Source: Campylobacter concisus
Lineage (GTDB): Bacteria > Campylobacterota > Campylobacteria > Campylobacterales > Campylobacteraceae
Reading direction: 5' to 3'
Assembly: GCF_003048775.2 (NCBI RefSeq)
Contig: NZ_CP049272.1
Span: forward strand, 868,001 to 932,000
Length of the DNA stretch: 64,000 nucleotides
Shown here: positions 28,030 through 38,616 of the stretch, one piece after another
Position numbering within the stretch: the first letter of the stretch is position 1
Layout of the letters: every line of letters starts with the position of its first letter
The notes under the pieces: generated by a model
Told to the model about the DNA's origin: nothing
The model's input: the letters and a program-made list of their open reading frames with translations, nothing else
Database searches by the model: none
Made by a program: the position numbers and the translations under genes

Positions 28030-29448
28030 ATGAAGAAAATTTTAATAATCGCAGATGGAACTTTCGCAAGAAATTTTTTAAACAGACTGCTTGAAACAAA
28101 ATCAAATTTGCATCACTATATCGTTGTTTCAAGTGAGGATTACAGTCAAAAATCAAATTATGAAAATTTTACATTTTACCAGTTTGACCCAACTAGCCTC
28201 TCAAAGCTAAAAAGCGTGAGCGATGGCTATTTTAGTCAGTTTTGTATAGTTTGTGATGATAAAAATGAGGCGATTGCTGTTTATGAAAATTTAAGACAGA
28301 TCAGCACAAAGACCGAGACTGTTTTTATGAGCTCATGGGAGCTTGATGAAAAATGTAAAGAAATATTTGCTAGTGATAAACACTTAAGTGTGGTTGATAT
28401 CAGAGATATTGCAGCATCAAGGCTTATGGACTATTTACCAGATTTGCCGGTTTTAGCTGATAATATCGGACTTAGTGAGGGTGAGATCATGGAAGTTAAG
28501 GTGCCAATAGGTAGCTCTTATATGTATCGTCATATCAGCTCGGTAGCTCAGAAAAAATGGCGAATAGCTCTCATATATCGAGGCAGCGAGATCATCTTGC
28601 CAAAGCCAAATGTAATGATACAGCCAAGCGATATATTACTAATCGTTGGTGATCCAAATGTGCTTCAAAATGTTTACCGCTCGATTAAGCGTGAAAGTGG
28701 GCAGTTTCCAAGTCCATTTGGTAGCAATATCTATGTGCTGATCGATATGATCTCAATGGATAAAGAACGTGTTAACAAGCTCATAAAGGATAGCTTGTAT
28801 TTGCATTCAAAGCTAAATAATAAACGCCTTTTTTTTAGAGTGATAAATCCAACTTTAGGTGAAAATTTAGATACTTTAAAAGCGATAAAAGAGAAAAACA
28901 TCATCGTTTTGATGGATTATTTTAATAGTAATAACAAATCTATAAAATATGATGTTTTAAAGCACGACATCGGCCTAATCTTAAGCGATGATAAGTACTT
29001 TTTTAAATTTAAAAAGCTATTTTATGAGCTAAAACTTCCAGTGCTAAAAACAGGCAAAATTTTGCTCTCAAATATAAAAGAGGGCGTGATACTAGGCGAT
29101 CAAAGTCAAGAAGTGGAGAATCAATCAGCCGTGATAACAGACTGCTGTGCACAGCTTGATTTGGAGATGAAATTTTACTATTTTGATAATAAGCATAGCG
29201 ATGATGAGGCGTTAAGAGAGCATTTTGAGAGCATTAGCGCGCTATTTTCTAAGCGTATAAAGATAGAAAATCACAATCTTAAAAATCCGCTTGTAAAACT
29301 AAAAAATACAAAAGATTTGCTTCATTTTGTAATGTTTACTAAAAGCGTGGCAAATGGTGGGGCATTTGCCTTTTTATCGACAAATTTAAATAGGCTTTAT
29401 AAAAAACTGAGCCAAAACGCACAGCTTTTTGTGCCAGTAAGTGAGTAA
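28030..29448 (+). CDS. RCK/TrkA-domain soluble protein (COG3400-like)
   Basis: 472 residues and no membrane helix. The N-terminal Rossmann-type start [15 protein letters not shown] resembles TrkA-N. A TrkA-C-like stretch follows near 150-225 ([21 protein letters not shown], then [15 protein letters not shown]). The C-terminal half is poorly known. Such proteins gate or regulate potassium or other ion transporters by binding nucleotides, but no channel gene is adjacent apart from the MscS gene two positions on. ATG 28030 (GGAG site) is preferred to the TTG three bases upstream. Confidence 0.7.
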   Translation: MKKILIIADGTFARNFLNRLLETKSNLHHYIVVSSEDYSQKSNYENFTFYQFDPTSLSKLKSVSDGYFSQFCIVCDDKNEAIAVYENLRQISTKTETVFMSSWELDEKCKEIFASDKHLSVVDIRDIAASRLMDYLPDLPVLADNIGLSEGEIMEVKVPIGSSYMYRHISSVAQKKWRIALIYRGSEIILPKPNVMIQPSDILLIVGDPNVLQNVYRSIKRESGQFPSPFGSNIYVLIDMISMDKERVNKLIKDSLYLHSKLNNKRLFFRVINPTLGENLDTLKAIKEKNIIVLMDYFNSNNKSIKYDVLKHDIGLILSDDKYFFKFKKLFYELKLPVLKTGKILLSNIKEGVILGDQSQEVENQSAVITDCCAQLDLEMKFYYFDNKHSDDEALREHFESISALFSKRIKIENHNLKNPLVKLKNTKDLLHFVMFTKSVANGGAFAFLSTNLNRLYKKLSQNAQLFVPVSE

Positions 29449-29450
29449 AA

Positions 29451-30488
29451 ATGCAGATAAATTTAAATCTTAAAGAAAAAGCATCAAGCTATAAAATTTA
29501 TATAAACGAGCTTGAGAGATTAGAAATAAAAGGCAAGGTTGGCATCGTTACAAACGCTAAAGTAGCGGGGCTTCATCTTGAAAAGCTACTTAGTGTTTTG
29601 AAGTGTGATGAGAAATTTATCATAAGTGTGCCTGACGGTGAAGAGTATAAAAATTTAAAGACGTTAGAGCAAATTTTAGAGCAGCTTTTTGTGAGCAAAT
29701 TTGATCGCTCATCTACGCTAATCGCCTTTGGTGGTGGTGTCATAAGCGATATGACCGGCTTTGCGGCAAGCATCTATGAAAGAGGGATAAATTTCATAAA
29801 TATCCCAACTACGCTTCTAGCGCAAGTCGATGCGAGTGTGGGCGGAAAGACCGGTGTAAATAATAAATTTGGTAAAAATTTAATAGGCTCTTTTTATCAG
29901 CCAAAGGCGGTTTTTTGTGAGATAAATTTCTTAAGGACATTGCCAAAGAGAGAATTTGCAGCTGGCGTGGCTGAGGCTTTAAAAATGGCGATAACTTTTG
30001 ATAAAGAGATGTTTGATTGGCTAAAAAGCGTAAATTTAGATGATGAAAACTTAGCTAAGCTGGTTGAAAAGTCGGTAATTTTAAAAGCAAAAGTGGTTGA
30101 ACAAGATGAGAAAGAAAAAGGGCTAAGAGCCATCCTAAACTACGGCCATACCTTTGCTCACGTTATAGAAAATGAGACAAATTATAAAGAATTTTTACAC
30201 GGCGAAGCAGTAGCAATAGGTATGAATATGGCAAATCGCTTAAGTGTAAAACTAGGGCTCATGAGCGAGGTAGATGCCGAAGAGATCAGACAGGTTTTGG
30301 TAAAATTTGGCCTTCCAGTAAACTACAAAATAGAAAATGAATATGCATTTTACGAGGCATTTTTTATGGATAAAAAGACAAAAGATGATAAGATAAATTT
30401 CATCATTGCAGATAAAATCGGCAGTGCGATCATAAAAAATGACGTCAAAAAAGAAGATGTTTTAAAAATTTTAAGAGAATTTAAATGA
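29451..30488 (+). CDS. aroB: 3-dehydroquinate synthase
   Basis: Second step of the shikimate pathway, NAD and metal dependent. 345 residues. [48 protein letters not shown] and the metal site [15 protein letters not shown] with HGEAVAIGM are all present. Two bases after the RCK-type gene, overlaps the MscS gene by 4 bases. Confidence 0.97.
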   Translation: MQINLNLKEKASSYKIYINELERLEIKGKVGIVTNAKVAGLHLEKLLSVLKCDEKFIISVPDGEEYKNLKTLEQILEQLFVSKFDRSSTLIAFGGGVISDMTGFAASIYERGINFINIPTTLLAQVDASVGGKTGVNNKFGKNLIGSFYQPKAVFCEINFLRTLPKREFAAGVAEALKMAITFDKEMFDWLKSVNLDDENLAKLVEKSVILKAKVVEQDEKEKGLRAILNYGHTFAHVIENETNYKEFLHGEAVAIGMNMANRLSVKLGLMSEVDAEEIRQVLVKFGLPVNYKIENEYAFYEAFFMDKKTKDDKINFIIADKIGSAIIKNDVKKEDVLKILREFK

Positions 30489-32074
30489 AAAAGATCATAG
30501 CTTTACTACTTTTTTGCTTTTCCCTTTATGCTGAAGAAAACGTTACTCTTGAGCAAAATGGCTCACAAAATTTACAAAATAACGAGCTTATTAAAGATAT
30601 TTCAAATCTAGATAACTCCTTAAAAAACAATATCTGGATCACAAGGTATGCTAACTATAACACTTATCAAAGGCTTATTGATGAGCTTGAAAAAAATGAA
30701 AATGAACTAAAGAAACTGGACAAAAGCTCAAGAAGAGGCAGCGATATCATAAAGAGAATCCAAACTCTAAAAGAGCAGATAAATTTACTAAAAGAGTATG
30801 AAAAAACGCCATTTTCAAATATGCTAGCAGCCCCTGAAATGGATACTCCACCAAGGATAACAAGTCCTGTTGCACTTATATCTGGCTTTTCGTATATCAA
30901 AAAGATAAAGAGTGATAAGATCGAGTATCAAAGGCATATAAAAGAGCTTGATACGCTTTTGGAAAAGCTTGAAACAAAAGAAAATTTACTAAATAGACTA
31001 AATTTGATCGAAGAAAATGAGCAAAATAGGGAAAGCCTAAACTTGGTAAAACAAGAAATAGGCGACTTTAAAGCGGCAAAACAGATCGCTGATACAACTT
31101 ATAATGTCTATGAAAAAAGGGCTGATGAGGCTATAAATTTAACAACCTCTGACATAAAAGCTCAGTTTTTAAGCATGGGCTATACAGCCATCATCATCCT
31201 TTTAACGATCGGACTAACATTTATCGCTAAATTTATCGTTAAAAGAACAATTACCGATAATGAGAGATTTTACACGGTCAATAAATTTTTAAACGTTTTA
31301 AATATCACCGTTATCATCATAATCTTACTCTTTTCGTATATCGAAAACGTCACATATCTAGTAACCGTGCTAGGTTTTGCTTCAGCTGGTATCGCCATTG
31401 CGATGAAAGATATGTTTATGAGCATGCTTGGCTGGATGGTGATCATGTTTGGCGGCTCTATACATGTGGGTGATAGGATCAGAGTGCTTCATGATGGTAG
31501 TGAATTTGTAGGTGATGTGATCGACATCTCTTTACTTAGGCTGACTGTTTTTGAGGATGTTAGCTACTCGACTTATAAGACAAACCGCCGTGCAGGTAGA
31601 ATTATCTTTGTGCCAAATAACTATATTTTTACAGACCTAATCGCAAACTATGCTCACTATGGCATGAAGACTGTTTGGGACGGTATAGATATCATGATAA
31701 GTTTTGATAGTAACCATAAAAAAGCCGTCTATCTAGCAAGAAATGTCGTTAAAAAATACTCAAAAGGCTACACTGATATCGCTAAACGCCAGATGAATAA
31801 ACTAAGAAGCCAATACAGCATCAAAAATCCAAACGTCGAGCCAAGAATTTATACATTTTTTGAGCCTTATGGTATAAATGTCTCATGCTGGTATATGGCA
31901 AATTCTTATGCGACTTTGGCTCTTAGAAGCACTATTAGCGCTGAGATTATAGAAGCATTTTTAGCTCAAGATGATATAAAGATCGCTTATCCAACACAAA
32001 CCATGTTTATAGGCAAAAAAGAAAATCCAAGCGATCACACCGCTCACAGCGAGCAAGAGAGTGAAAATTCTTAA
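30485..32074 (+). CDS. MscS-family mechanosensitive channel
   Basis: 529 residues. Signal peptide (1-16), a periplasmic helical/coiled-coil region (about 20-215), then at least three membrane helices from about 222. The pore-lining helix is [20 protein letters not shown], followed by the MscS beta domain ([30 protein letters not shown]) and a cytoplasmic vestibule. Opens under membrane tension to release solutes. In C. jejuni a similar gene also follows aroB. Overlaps the next gene by 1 base. Confidence 0.9.
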   Translation: MKKIIALLLFCFSLYAEENVTLEQNGSQNLQNNELIKDISNLDNSLKNNIWITRYANYNTYQRLIDELEKNENELKKLDKSSRRGSDIIKRIQTLKEQINLLKEYEKTPFSNMLAAPEMDTPPRITSPVALISGFSYIKKIKSDKIEYQRHIKELDTLLEKLETKENLLNRLNLIEENEQNRESLNLVKQEIGDFKAAKQIADTTYNVYEKRADEAINLTTSDIKAQFLSMGYTAIIILLTIGLTFIAKFIVKRTITDNERFYTVNKFLNVLNITVIIIILLFSYIENVTYLVTVLGFASAGIAIAMKDMFMSMLGWMVIMFGGSIHVGDRIRVLHDGSEFVGDVIDISLLRLTVFEDVSYSTYKTNRRAGRIIFVPNNYIFTDLIANYAHYGMKTVWDGIDIMISFDSNHKKAVYLARNVVKKYSKGYTDIAKRQMNKLRSQYSIKNPNVEPRIYTFFEPYGINVSCWYMANSYATLALRSTISAEIIEAFLAQDDIKIAYPTQTMFIGKKENPSDHTAHSEQESENS

Positions 32075-33312
32075 TGCAAAAGATATTTTTTAAAACATTT
32101 GGATGTCGCACAAATATCTATGATACTGAGCTTTTAAAGAGCTATATCAAGGACTACGAGATCACAAACGATGAAGAGAGCGCTGATATCGTGGTCATAA
32201 ACTCATGCACAGTTACAAATTCTGCTGATAGCGGTGTCAGAAACTACATAAACGGCGTAAAAAGGCGCGGGGCAAAGGTGGTGCTGACTGGGTGTGGCGC
32301 GGTTAGTAAGGGCAAAGAGCTATTTAATAGCGGTATATTTGGTGTGCTTGGAGCTAGCAAAAAGAGTGATCTAAATGAGCTTTTAAAGCAGGAGAAACCA
32401 TTTTTTGAGCTTGGAAATTTAAACTCAGTCGATAAAAATATAGTTACAAATTACGAAAATCACACAAAGGCTTTTATAAAAATTCAGGAAGGTTGCAACT
32501 TTAACTGCAGCTACTGCATCATCCCTTCGGTTCGTGGTAAGGCTAGAAGCATGGATGAGGCTATGATATTAAAAGAGGCAAGAATTTTAGCCCAAAACGG
32601 CTATAATGAGCTTGTCTTAACGGGTACAAATATAGGCAGTTACGGCAAAGACACAAATAGCTCTCTTGGTAAGCTTTTGGCAAACTTAGGTAAAATTTCT
32701 GGCATTAGACGCATTAGGCTTGGAAGCATTGAGCCAAGCCAGATAGATGAGAGCTTTAGAGAAATTTTAAAAGAAGAGTGGCTGGAGCGTCATCTTCACA
32801 TCGCACTTCAGCACACAAGCCAAGCGATGCTAAAGATCATGCGAAGACGAAATAACGCATTTAGTGATCTGGAGCTTTTTAATGAGCTAAGTTCTCTTGG
32901 CTTTGCGCTTGGTACGGACTACATCGTGGGTCATCCAGGCGAGAGTGAGGAAATTTGGGCAGAGGCGGTGGAAAATTTTAAAAAATTTCCTATCACACAT
33001 CTGCATGCTTTTGTCTATTCGCCAAGGCGTGATACGCACTCAGCTACGCTAAAAAGCGATGTTGGCGGTGATGTGGCAAAAAGTAGGCTAAAAATTTTAC
33101 AAGGCATAGCTTTGCAAAATAATGAAAATTTTAGAAAAAAGCATAACGGAGCTTTGAAAATTTTAGTCGAGCAAAAAAATGGTGAGTTTTACGAAGGTTT
33201 TGATCAGTTTTACAACAAAGCTAAAATTTTAAGCCAAAAAGATATAACAAAAGAGTGGGTGGAGGTAAGCGAATATGAAGTTAAGCCAGATGCCAATTAT
33301 GCAAAAATTTAA
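32074..33312 (+). CDS. mtaB: MtaB-type tRNA methylthiotransferase
   Basis: 412 residues, radical SAM enzyme with two iron-sulfur clusters that adds methylthio to t6A37 of tRNA. The N-terminal UPF0004 domain has TFGCRTN, INSCTVT and LTGCGA. The radical SAM motif GCNFNCSYC is followed by GKARS. Assignment to MtaB rather than MiaB or RimO rests on overall look and the N-terminal pattern. Overlaps the next gene by 38 bases. Confidence 0.85.
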   Translation: MQKIFFKTFGCRTNIYDTELLKSYIKDYEITNDEESADIVVINSCTVTNSADSGVRNYINGVKRRGAKVVLTGCGAVSKGKELFNSGIFGVLGASKKSDLNELLKQEKPFFELGNLNSVDKNIVTNYENHTKAFIKIQEGCNFNCSYCIIPSVRGKARSMDEAMILKEARILAQNGYNELVLTGTNIGSYGKDTNSSLGKLLANLGKISGIRRIRLGSIEPSQIDESFREILKEEWLERHLHIALQHTSQAMLKIMRRRNNAFSDLELFNELSSLGFALGTDYIVGHPGESEEIWAEAVENFKKFPITHLHAFVYSPRRDTHSATLKSDVGGDVAKSRLKILQGIALQNNENFRKKHNGALKILVEQKNGEFYEGFDQFYNKAKILSQKDITKEWVEVSEYEVKPDANYAKI

Positions 33313-34951
33313 ATTTAATAAGAAAAATATCCTAATAATCGCAGCTATCGCATTAATCAGCGTGTTGCTATTTGCCGTTAGCAAAGAGCCACGAAATATC
33401 ACATATTCGCAATATATGCAGCTAATGGATGGAAATTTTATAGACCGCGCTGTAATCGATGACGATGAAGTCGTGCTTTATGCACAAAACAATCGTTTTT
33501 CAATTATAAAAGAGGGCATCGATCTAAAAGAGCTTATAAAAAAGGTGCCTGTTGAAAAGACTAAGCAATATATCACTCCAGGCATGATCTGGGGATTTAT
33601 CATCTTTGTCTGCTTTGTGCTTTGGTATGCTTATATCTTTAGAAGTATCAGGAAAAAAGAGGAGAGCTTGCTTAGCAAAAAAGATGGCGCATTTGAGATA
33701 GAAAGCGTGCTAAATCAAAACACTATGCCAGTCATTTCAAACGTGAGATTTAGCGATGTAGCTGGTATTAGTGAGGTCAAAAGCGAGCTTAGCGAGATAG
33801 TTGATTTTCTAAAAAATCCACAAAAATATAGAAATTTTGGTATCAAAATGCCAAAAGGTGTACTAATGATCGGCCCTCCAGGCGTTGGTAAGACGCTTGT
33901 GGCAAAGGCAGTTGCTGGTGAGGCAAATGTGCCATTTTTTTATCAAAATGGTGCAAGCTTTGTTCAAATTTATGTCGGCATGGGCGCAAAGAGAGTACGA
34001 GAGCTTTTTAGTAGAGCCAAGTCCTATGCGCCCTCAATCATCTTTATCGATGAGATAGATGCTGTTGGTAAGAGCAGGGGTGGGACTAGAAACGACGAGC
34101 GAGAAGCTACGCTAAATCAGCTACTAACTGAGATGGATGGCTTTGAAGATAACTCAGGTGTCATCGTCATAGCTGCTACAAATAGGATCGAAATGATCGA
34201 TGAGGCGCTGCTTAGATCAGGGCGTTTTGATAGGAGAATTTTTCTTTCGATGCCTGATTTCAACGACAGAGTGGCTATTTTAAATACCTATTTAAAAGAT
34301 AAAAAGTGCGATGTTTCAGCCGAAGATATCGCTAGGATGAGCGTTGGCTTTTCAGGTGCTGCACTTAGCACACTTGTAAATGAAGCTGCGATAAATGCTC
34401 TAAGAAATAATGAGAGCGTACTAAAAATAAGAGACTTTGAAGCTGTTTTAAATAAGGTCTTGCTCGGCAAAAAAAAGGTTTTAAGCTACAGCGAGAGTGA
34501 GAAAAAAATCCAAGCCGTCTATCAAGGCGCGAAGGCACTTAGTGCTTACTGGTTTGATGTGAAATTTGAAAAAATTTCACTCATTGAAGACCGCTTTATG
34601 GCAACTGAGCAAGAGATCGAGTCAAAGTCGCAGATGATATCTCGAATTAAAGTATTAATCTCTGGCATGTGTAAGCTTGAAATAGACGAAAATGATATTT
34701 TTTCAAACTCGAGCAGTGATCTAAATTTAGCAAAAGAGATCGCATCAAAGATGGTTTATGAATACGGCATGGGAAGTTCATTTGTCCCTAATCCAAATGA
34801 TGTAGAAGAAATTTTAAAACAAGCAAAAGAAGAGATAATGTCCTTTTTAAAGGGTACAAACGAGCAGATCGCAAAGATCAGCTCATATCTGCTAGCGTAC
34901 GAGAGTGTAGACAAAGAGACGCTGGCAAAAATTTTAAACGAAAACTATTAA
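33275..34951 (+). CDS. FtsH-like membrane AAA ATPase lacking the protease motif
   Basis: 558 residues. Two membrane helices (about 19-35 and 104-122) flank a short periplasmic part, as in FtsH. The AAA module is intact: Walker A GPPGVGKT (200-207), pore loop [10 protein letters not shown], Walker [17 protein letters not shown]...GRFDRR. The M41 zinc site expected as HEAGH reads YQGAK at 416-420, so both His ligands and the catalytic Glu are missing. The later [16 protein letters not shown] with the third-ligand Asp remains. A probable pseudo-protease that could act as an unfoldase or as a partner of the real FtsH. The start at 33275 has GGAGG 9 bases upstream. Confidence 0.85.
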   Translation: MKLSQMPIMQKFKFNKKNILIIAAIALISVLLFAVSKEPRNITYSQYMQLMDGNFIDRAVIDDDEVVLYAQNNRFSIIKEGIDLKELIKKVPVEKTKQYITPGMIWGFIIFVCFVLWYAYIFRSIRKKEESLLSKKDGAFEIESVLNQNTMPVISNVRFSDVAGISEVKSELSEIVDFLKNPQKYRNFGIKMPKGVLMIGPPGVGKTLVAKAVAGEANVPFFYQNGASFVQIYVGMGAKRVRELFSRAKSYAPSIIFIDEIDAVGKSRGGTRNDEREATLNQLLTEMDGFEDNSGVIVIAATNRIEMIDEALLRSGRFDRRIFLSMPDFNDRVAILNTYLKDKKCDVSAEDIARMSVGFSGAALSTLVNEAAINALRNNESVLKIRDFEAVLNKVLLGKKKVLSYSESEKKIQAVYQGAKALSAYWFDVKFEKISLIEDRFMATEQEIESKSQMISRIKVLISGMCKLEIDENDIFSNSSSDLNLAKEIASKMVYEYGMGSSFVPNPNDVEEILKQAKEEIMSFLKGTNEQIAKISSYLLAYESVDKETLAKILNENY

Positions 34952-34961
34952 AGGAGAAAAA

Positions 34962-35501
34962 GTGAAAGCAAAAATAGGCATATTAACCCTTTCTGACCGT
35001 GCAAGCGAAGGCACATACGAGGACAAATCAGGCCCAGCGATCAAAGAGGTGCTTGACAGCTGGATAGTGAGCGAGCGTGAGTACTTTTACGAGGTTATAC
35101 CAGATGAGTTTGAGCTGATAAAAGAGAGGCTTATGCACATGGTGGACGTGCTTGGCTGCGATCTTGTGCTAACTACCGGTGGTACAGGACCGGCAGTGAG
35201 AGACGTTACGCCAGAGGCTACTGAGGCGGTTTGCGAGAAGATGATGCCAGGCTTTGGCGAGCTAATGAGAGCTGCAAGCCTGCAATACGTCCCAACAGCG
35301 ATCCTGTCACGCCAAACAGCAGGCATCAGAGGCCATGCGCTCATCATAAATTTACCAGGTCAGCCAAAGGCTATAAAAGAGTGCTTGGAGCCGGTATTTC
35401 CATCAGTTCCGTACTGCATTGACTTGATAGAGGGAGCATTTATTGAAACTGACGAAAATGTCATGAAAGTATTTCGTCCAAAACAAAAGAAAATCTCGTA
35501 A
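34962..35501 (+). CDS. mog: Molybdopterin adenylyltransferase (Mog/MoaB)
   Basis: 179 residues. Activates molybdopterin with ATP before metal insertion. LTLSDRASEGTYEDKSGP opens the protein; TTGGTGPAVRDVTPEAT and IINLPGQPKAIKECL are family hallmarks. Start GTG with AAAGGAG upstream, 10 bases after the FtsH-like gene. moeA for the next step lies at 46.6-47.7 kb. Confidence 0.93.
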   Translation: MKAKIGILTLSDRASEGTYEDKSGPAIKEVLDSWIVSEREYFYEVIPDEFELIKERLMHMVDVLGCDLVLTTGGTGPAVRDVTPEATEAVCEKMMPGFGELMRAASLQYVPTAILSRQTAGIRGHALIINLPGQPKAIKECLEPVFPSVPYCIDLIEGAFIETDENVMKVFRPKQKKIS

Positions 35502-36071
35502 ATGGGTTTGACAGATAGCCTAAATTTAAAAGCCACTGCCTTTGCAAATAGGTGGCGACTTGTTATTAAAATTTGGCTTGTTTTTTCTTTTTTATCCTAT
35601 GCGCTGGCCTACTATCTTGGGTTAGAGGTTTTTGGCTTTATCTCTGCCATTTCTATCTTTGGCTGTGTTTGCCTGCTAGCCTTTAGCTCACTTCTTTGGT
35701 TTATCGCTAGCCTTGTATTTTTGCAACCTTTGGTATTTTTACTACTTGAAAAATTTGATGAAAGCATTACTGTTTATGCTTTAGCCTGCTCAATTTGGCT
35801 GCTTGGCTGGATCACTTTGTCGCTTGTGGTCGATGATAAATTTGCAAGACTGGGAAATGACATCTTGCTAAAGATCTCTCGCATAGTTCTTGTTGGCGAG
35901 TTTGCCTTGCTATATTTTTTTAACTACAACAGCAGCCTTGACATAGAGACTTTAATAAAGTCAAATTTGACAAAGTCGCTGCTTTTAGTGCTAAACTCCT
36001 ATATGTTGCCATCGCTTGTGACGCTACTTATATTTGATATAAAAACATATATCGCTAGCAAAAATGAGTAA
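35502..36071 (+). CDS. Small multi-pass membrane protein, unknown
   Basis: 189 residues, six or so hydrophobic segments (for example VIKIWLVFSFLSYALAYYLG and VYALACSIWLLGWITLSLVV) with short charged loops. No family recognised. It starts directly after the mog stop codon with no gap, and converges on the thiamine genes 25 bases away. Membrane location is the only supported statement. Confidence 0.75.
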   Translation: MGLTDSLNLKATAFANRWRLVIKIWLVFSFLSYALAYYLGLEVFGFISAISIFGCVCLLAFSSLLWFIASLVFLQPLVFLLLEKFDESITVYALACSIWLLGWITLSLVVDDKFARLGNDILLKISRIVLVGEFALLYFFNYNSSLDIETLIKSNLTKSLLLVLNSYMLPSLVTLLIFDIKTYIASKNE

Positions 36072-36096
36072 AATTTTACGTATTATTATACTAAAT

Positions 36097-36711
36097 TTAG
36101 CCGTTTTTGCTCTCTACTATCTTTTTTATAAGCTCCATATCGCCGTTCATTGCTAAACTCATGAAGCAAATGCCGTTTGCGCCAGCTTTTATAGCCTCTT
36201 TGTAGTTCCCGCTATCTAGTCCGCCAAGTGCGTAAATTTCTTTATCAAAGCTTTTTAGCTCGCTTATAAAATTTAGCCCTTTTGGCTCCAAACCCGCCTT
36301 GCAAGAGGTGGCAAATATATGAGAAGCAACGAGCACGTCAGCGATAGAGGCTGAAATTTTAGCCTGCTCTAGGTCGTGAGCTGGGGCGTAAATTTTGGCT
36401 ATTTTTCTAAATTCATCTAAAAAAACGCCGTGATTTTTAAAAAATTCAAGCTGCGCCGAAGTGAGCCAAAAGTCGCTCTTTAGCTTGCAAGCTACGTCAA
36501 AAAATTGATTAATGATAAATTTCTTGCGGTAGTTTTCACAAATTTGAGCCACAACCCTAGCAAGATCATAAAAATCAGCCTCGTTTAGCCCCTTTGCACG
36601 AAGTAAAATTTCATCCACGCCAGCCTTGCAAAGTAGCTGGATTCTCTTTAAAAAGTCATCACCATTATAGCTTTCAAAGTCGGCAATGCAGAGAATTTTA
36701 AACATAGACAT
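36097..36711 (-). CDS. ThiE/TenI-like protein
   Basis: 204 residues with a TIM-barrel pattern of the thiamine phosphate synthase family. DEILLRAKGL matches the first phosphate/pyrimidine strand, FIINQF the second, APAHDLEQAK the usual SxH helix start, and YALGGLDSGN the closing Gly-rich loop. The canonical substrate motif GVHLGQ reads WLTSAQ. This favours a TenI-type thiazole tautomerase or a divergent ThiE. Last gene of the thi group; it overlaps thiH by 14 bases. Confidence 0.75.
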   Translation of the reverse strand: MSMFKILCIADFESYNGDDFLKRIQLLCKAGVDEILLRAKGLNEADFYDLARVVAQICENYRKKFIINQFFDVACKLKSDFWLTSAQLEFFKNHGVFLDEFRKIAKIYAPAHDLEQAKISASIADVLVASHIFATSCKAGLEPKGLNFISELKSFDKEIYALGGLDSGNYKEAIKAGANGICFMSLAMNGDMELIKKIVESKNG

Positions 36712-37852
36712 ACTCGCTCATTAATGGCTCTAGGCCGTTTGCTTTTAGCATAGCCTTGATCTCGTTCACGCTTCTGTCGTCGCTTATCTCAAACTGCTCG
36801 TCGCCCTTTTTCTCTTCGCCGTGAGCGCCGATGCTTACTTTTACGCCAGCACTTATCTTGTTTGCAGCGATCTTTACGGCGTTGTCGCGAAATTTTGCCT
36901 TTTCTCTGGTTGAAATGGTTATGCTGGCTGTTGGCATGAAAATCCTATAAGCGCAGATCACTTGTAAAAGCTCGCGCTCACCCACGTCACGTGGATTGAT
37001 GCGGTCATTATTTATGATAGGACGAAGCCTTGGGCATGAAAATGCGATCTCGGCGTGCGGATACTTCTTTTGAACTAAGCTTGCGTGAAGTGCGGTCGCA
37101 AAGGCATCAAGCCTAAAGTCATCTATGCCAAGAAGTGCCGCAAAGCCAACCCCTCTCATGCCTCCAAGAAGTGCTCGCTCTTGCGCATTTATGCGGTATG
37201 GGAAGATCCTTTTATTGCCGCCAAGGTGGATTTTTTCGTATTTTGTAGGATTGTAGGTCTCTTGAAAGACGGTCACGTAGTCTGCGCCGCTTTTGTGAAG
37301 CAGAGCGTAGCCGTCAGAATTTAGTGGATAAATTTCAACCCCAACGACTTTAAAAAATTTCTTTGCCAAAGCGCAGGCATTTGCGATATAGGCTACACTT
37401 GAGTTGGTCTCGCTCTCGCCAGTTAGGATCAAAATTTCTTCTAAGCCGCTCTTTGAAATTTCTCTTAGCTCCCTTGTGATCTCCTCGTCGCTTAGCTTTG
37501 CCCTTTTTATGTTATTTTTAGCATTAAAACCGCAATAAACGCAGAGATTATCGCAGTAGTTTGCTATGTAAAGAGGAGTAAAAAGCGTGATGTTTGAGCC
37601 AAAATTTGCCCTTGTCTTTGCTTGAGCTAGCTGGGCGATTGGCTCTAAAAATGGCGCCGCTGCAGGCGAGAGTAGGGCTTTTAGATTTTCAAGCGAGCAG
37701 TGCTTTGCATTAAGAGCTGCCTTTACGTCTGCTTCGCTGTAAATTTCTGGCTTGTAGCTAGCACGCTCTTTTAAAATCTCATCCATAATGTCGCTGCCAA
37801 CATCCTGCATGTGAGGTAGCAGCTGCATGTGATCAGTTCTTGTAAATTTCAT
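36698..37852 (-). CDS. thiH: 2-iminoacetate synthase ThiH
   Basis: Radical SAM enzyme splitting tyrosine to dehydroglycine for the thiazole ring. 384 residues; the cluster motif is in YCDNLCVYCGFN, followed by LILTGESE and VTVFQETYNPTKYEKIH. Overlaps thiG by 1 base and the ThiE-like gene by 14, a tight operon. Use of ThiH rather than ThiO fits a microaerobe or anaerobe. Confidence 0.96.
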   Translation of the reverse strand: MKFTRTDHMQLLPHMQDVGSDIMDEILKERASYKPEIYSEADVKAALNAKHCSLENLKALLSPAAAPFLEPIAQLAQAKTRANFGSNITLFTPLYIANYCDNLCVYCGFNAKNNIKRAKLSDEEITRELREISKSGLEEILILTGESETNSSVAYIANACALAKKFFKVVGVEIYPLNSDGYALLHKSGADYVTVFQETYNPTKYEKIHLGGNKRIFPYRINAQERALLGGMRGVGFAALLGIDDFRLDAFATALHASLVQKKYPHAEIAFSCPRLRPIINNDRINPRDVGERELLQVICAYRIFMPTASITISTREKAKFRDNAVKIAANKISAGVKVSIGAHGEEKKGDEQFEISDDRSVNEIKAMLKANGLEPLMSEYVYV

Positions 37853-38616
37853 CAGTCTAAAAATCCAGTGAGCGGAGATGAGGCATTTGCGCTTTTGCTC
37901 TTTGCGCCAAGGCCTGCTAGATAGGCGTTGCGACCAGCGATGATAGCCTCTTTGAAGGCTCTTGCCATGAGTGGGATATTTTTAGATGAGGCGATGGCTG
38001 TGTTTGTCATGATAGCAGCTGCTCCCATCTCCATCGCTTCGCACGCTTGTGATGGCCTACCGATGCCAGCATCTACGATGATTTGCGTATCAAGCTCGTT
38101 TATCAAAATCTCGATGATGTCTTTAAAAACTAGCCCCTGGTTTGAGCCAATGGGCGCAGCTAGAGGCATTATGCAGCTTGCCCCTGCGCTTAGCATCGCT
38201 CTTGCGGCATTTAGATCAGGGAACATATAAGGCATCGGCACAAAGCCGTCATTTGCCAAGGCTTCGCACGCTTTTATCGTCTCAGCGTTGTCTGGAAAGA
38301 GAAATTTAGAGTCAGTTATGATCTCTATCTTAACAAGCTCGCCGCACCCAAGCTCACGTGCGAGCTGAGCGATACGAACGGCCTCTTTGGCATTTCTAGC
38401 GCCACTTGTGTTTGGCAAAAGTGTCACACCTTTTGGGATAAAGTCGAGTATATTTCGCTCTTTGCTCTCGTTTATGCGCCTAAGAGCAAGGGTTAAAATT
38501 TGTGCGCCAGCTTCGTTTATGGCTGAGTCGATGAGCTCGTGCGAGTACTTGCCAGAGCCAAGGATGAAGCGGCTTTGAAACTCCTTGCTGCCAAGGATCA
38601 AATTATCACTTTGCAC
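37852..38616 (-). CDS. thiG: Thiazole synthase ThiG
   Basis: Builds the thiazole phosphate from deoxyxylulose phosphate, dehydroglycine and ThiS thiocarboxylate. 254 residues; [10 protein letters not shown] start, [20 protein letters not shown] with the Schiff-base Lys, and [18 protein letters not shown] near the phosphate site. Directly after thiF with no gap. Confidence 0.96.
   Translation of the reverse strand: MQSDNLILGSKEFQSRFILGSGKYSHELIDSAINEAGAQILTLALRRINESKERNILDFIPKGVTLLPNTSGARNAKEAVRIAQLARELGCGELVKIEIITDSKFLFPDNAETIKACEALANDGFVPMPYMFPDLNAARAMLSAGASCIMPLAAPIGSNQGLVFKDIIEILINELDTQIIVDAGIGRPSQACEAMEMGAAAIMTNTAIASSKNIPLMARAFKEAIIAGRNAYLAGLGAKSKSANASSPLTGFLD

Noticed and set aside
33313..36097. 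Antisense open frames in the FtsH-like and mog genes
   Set aside because: Shadow frames only; the sense products carry clear family motifs.
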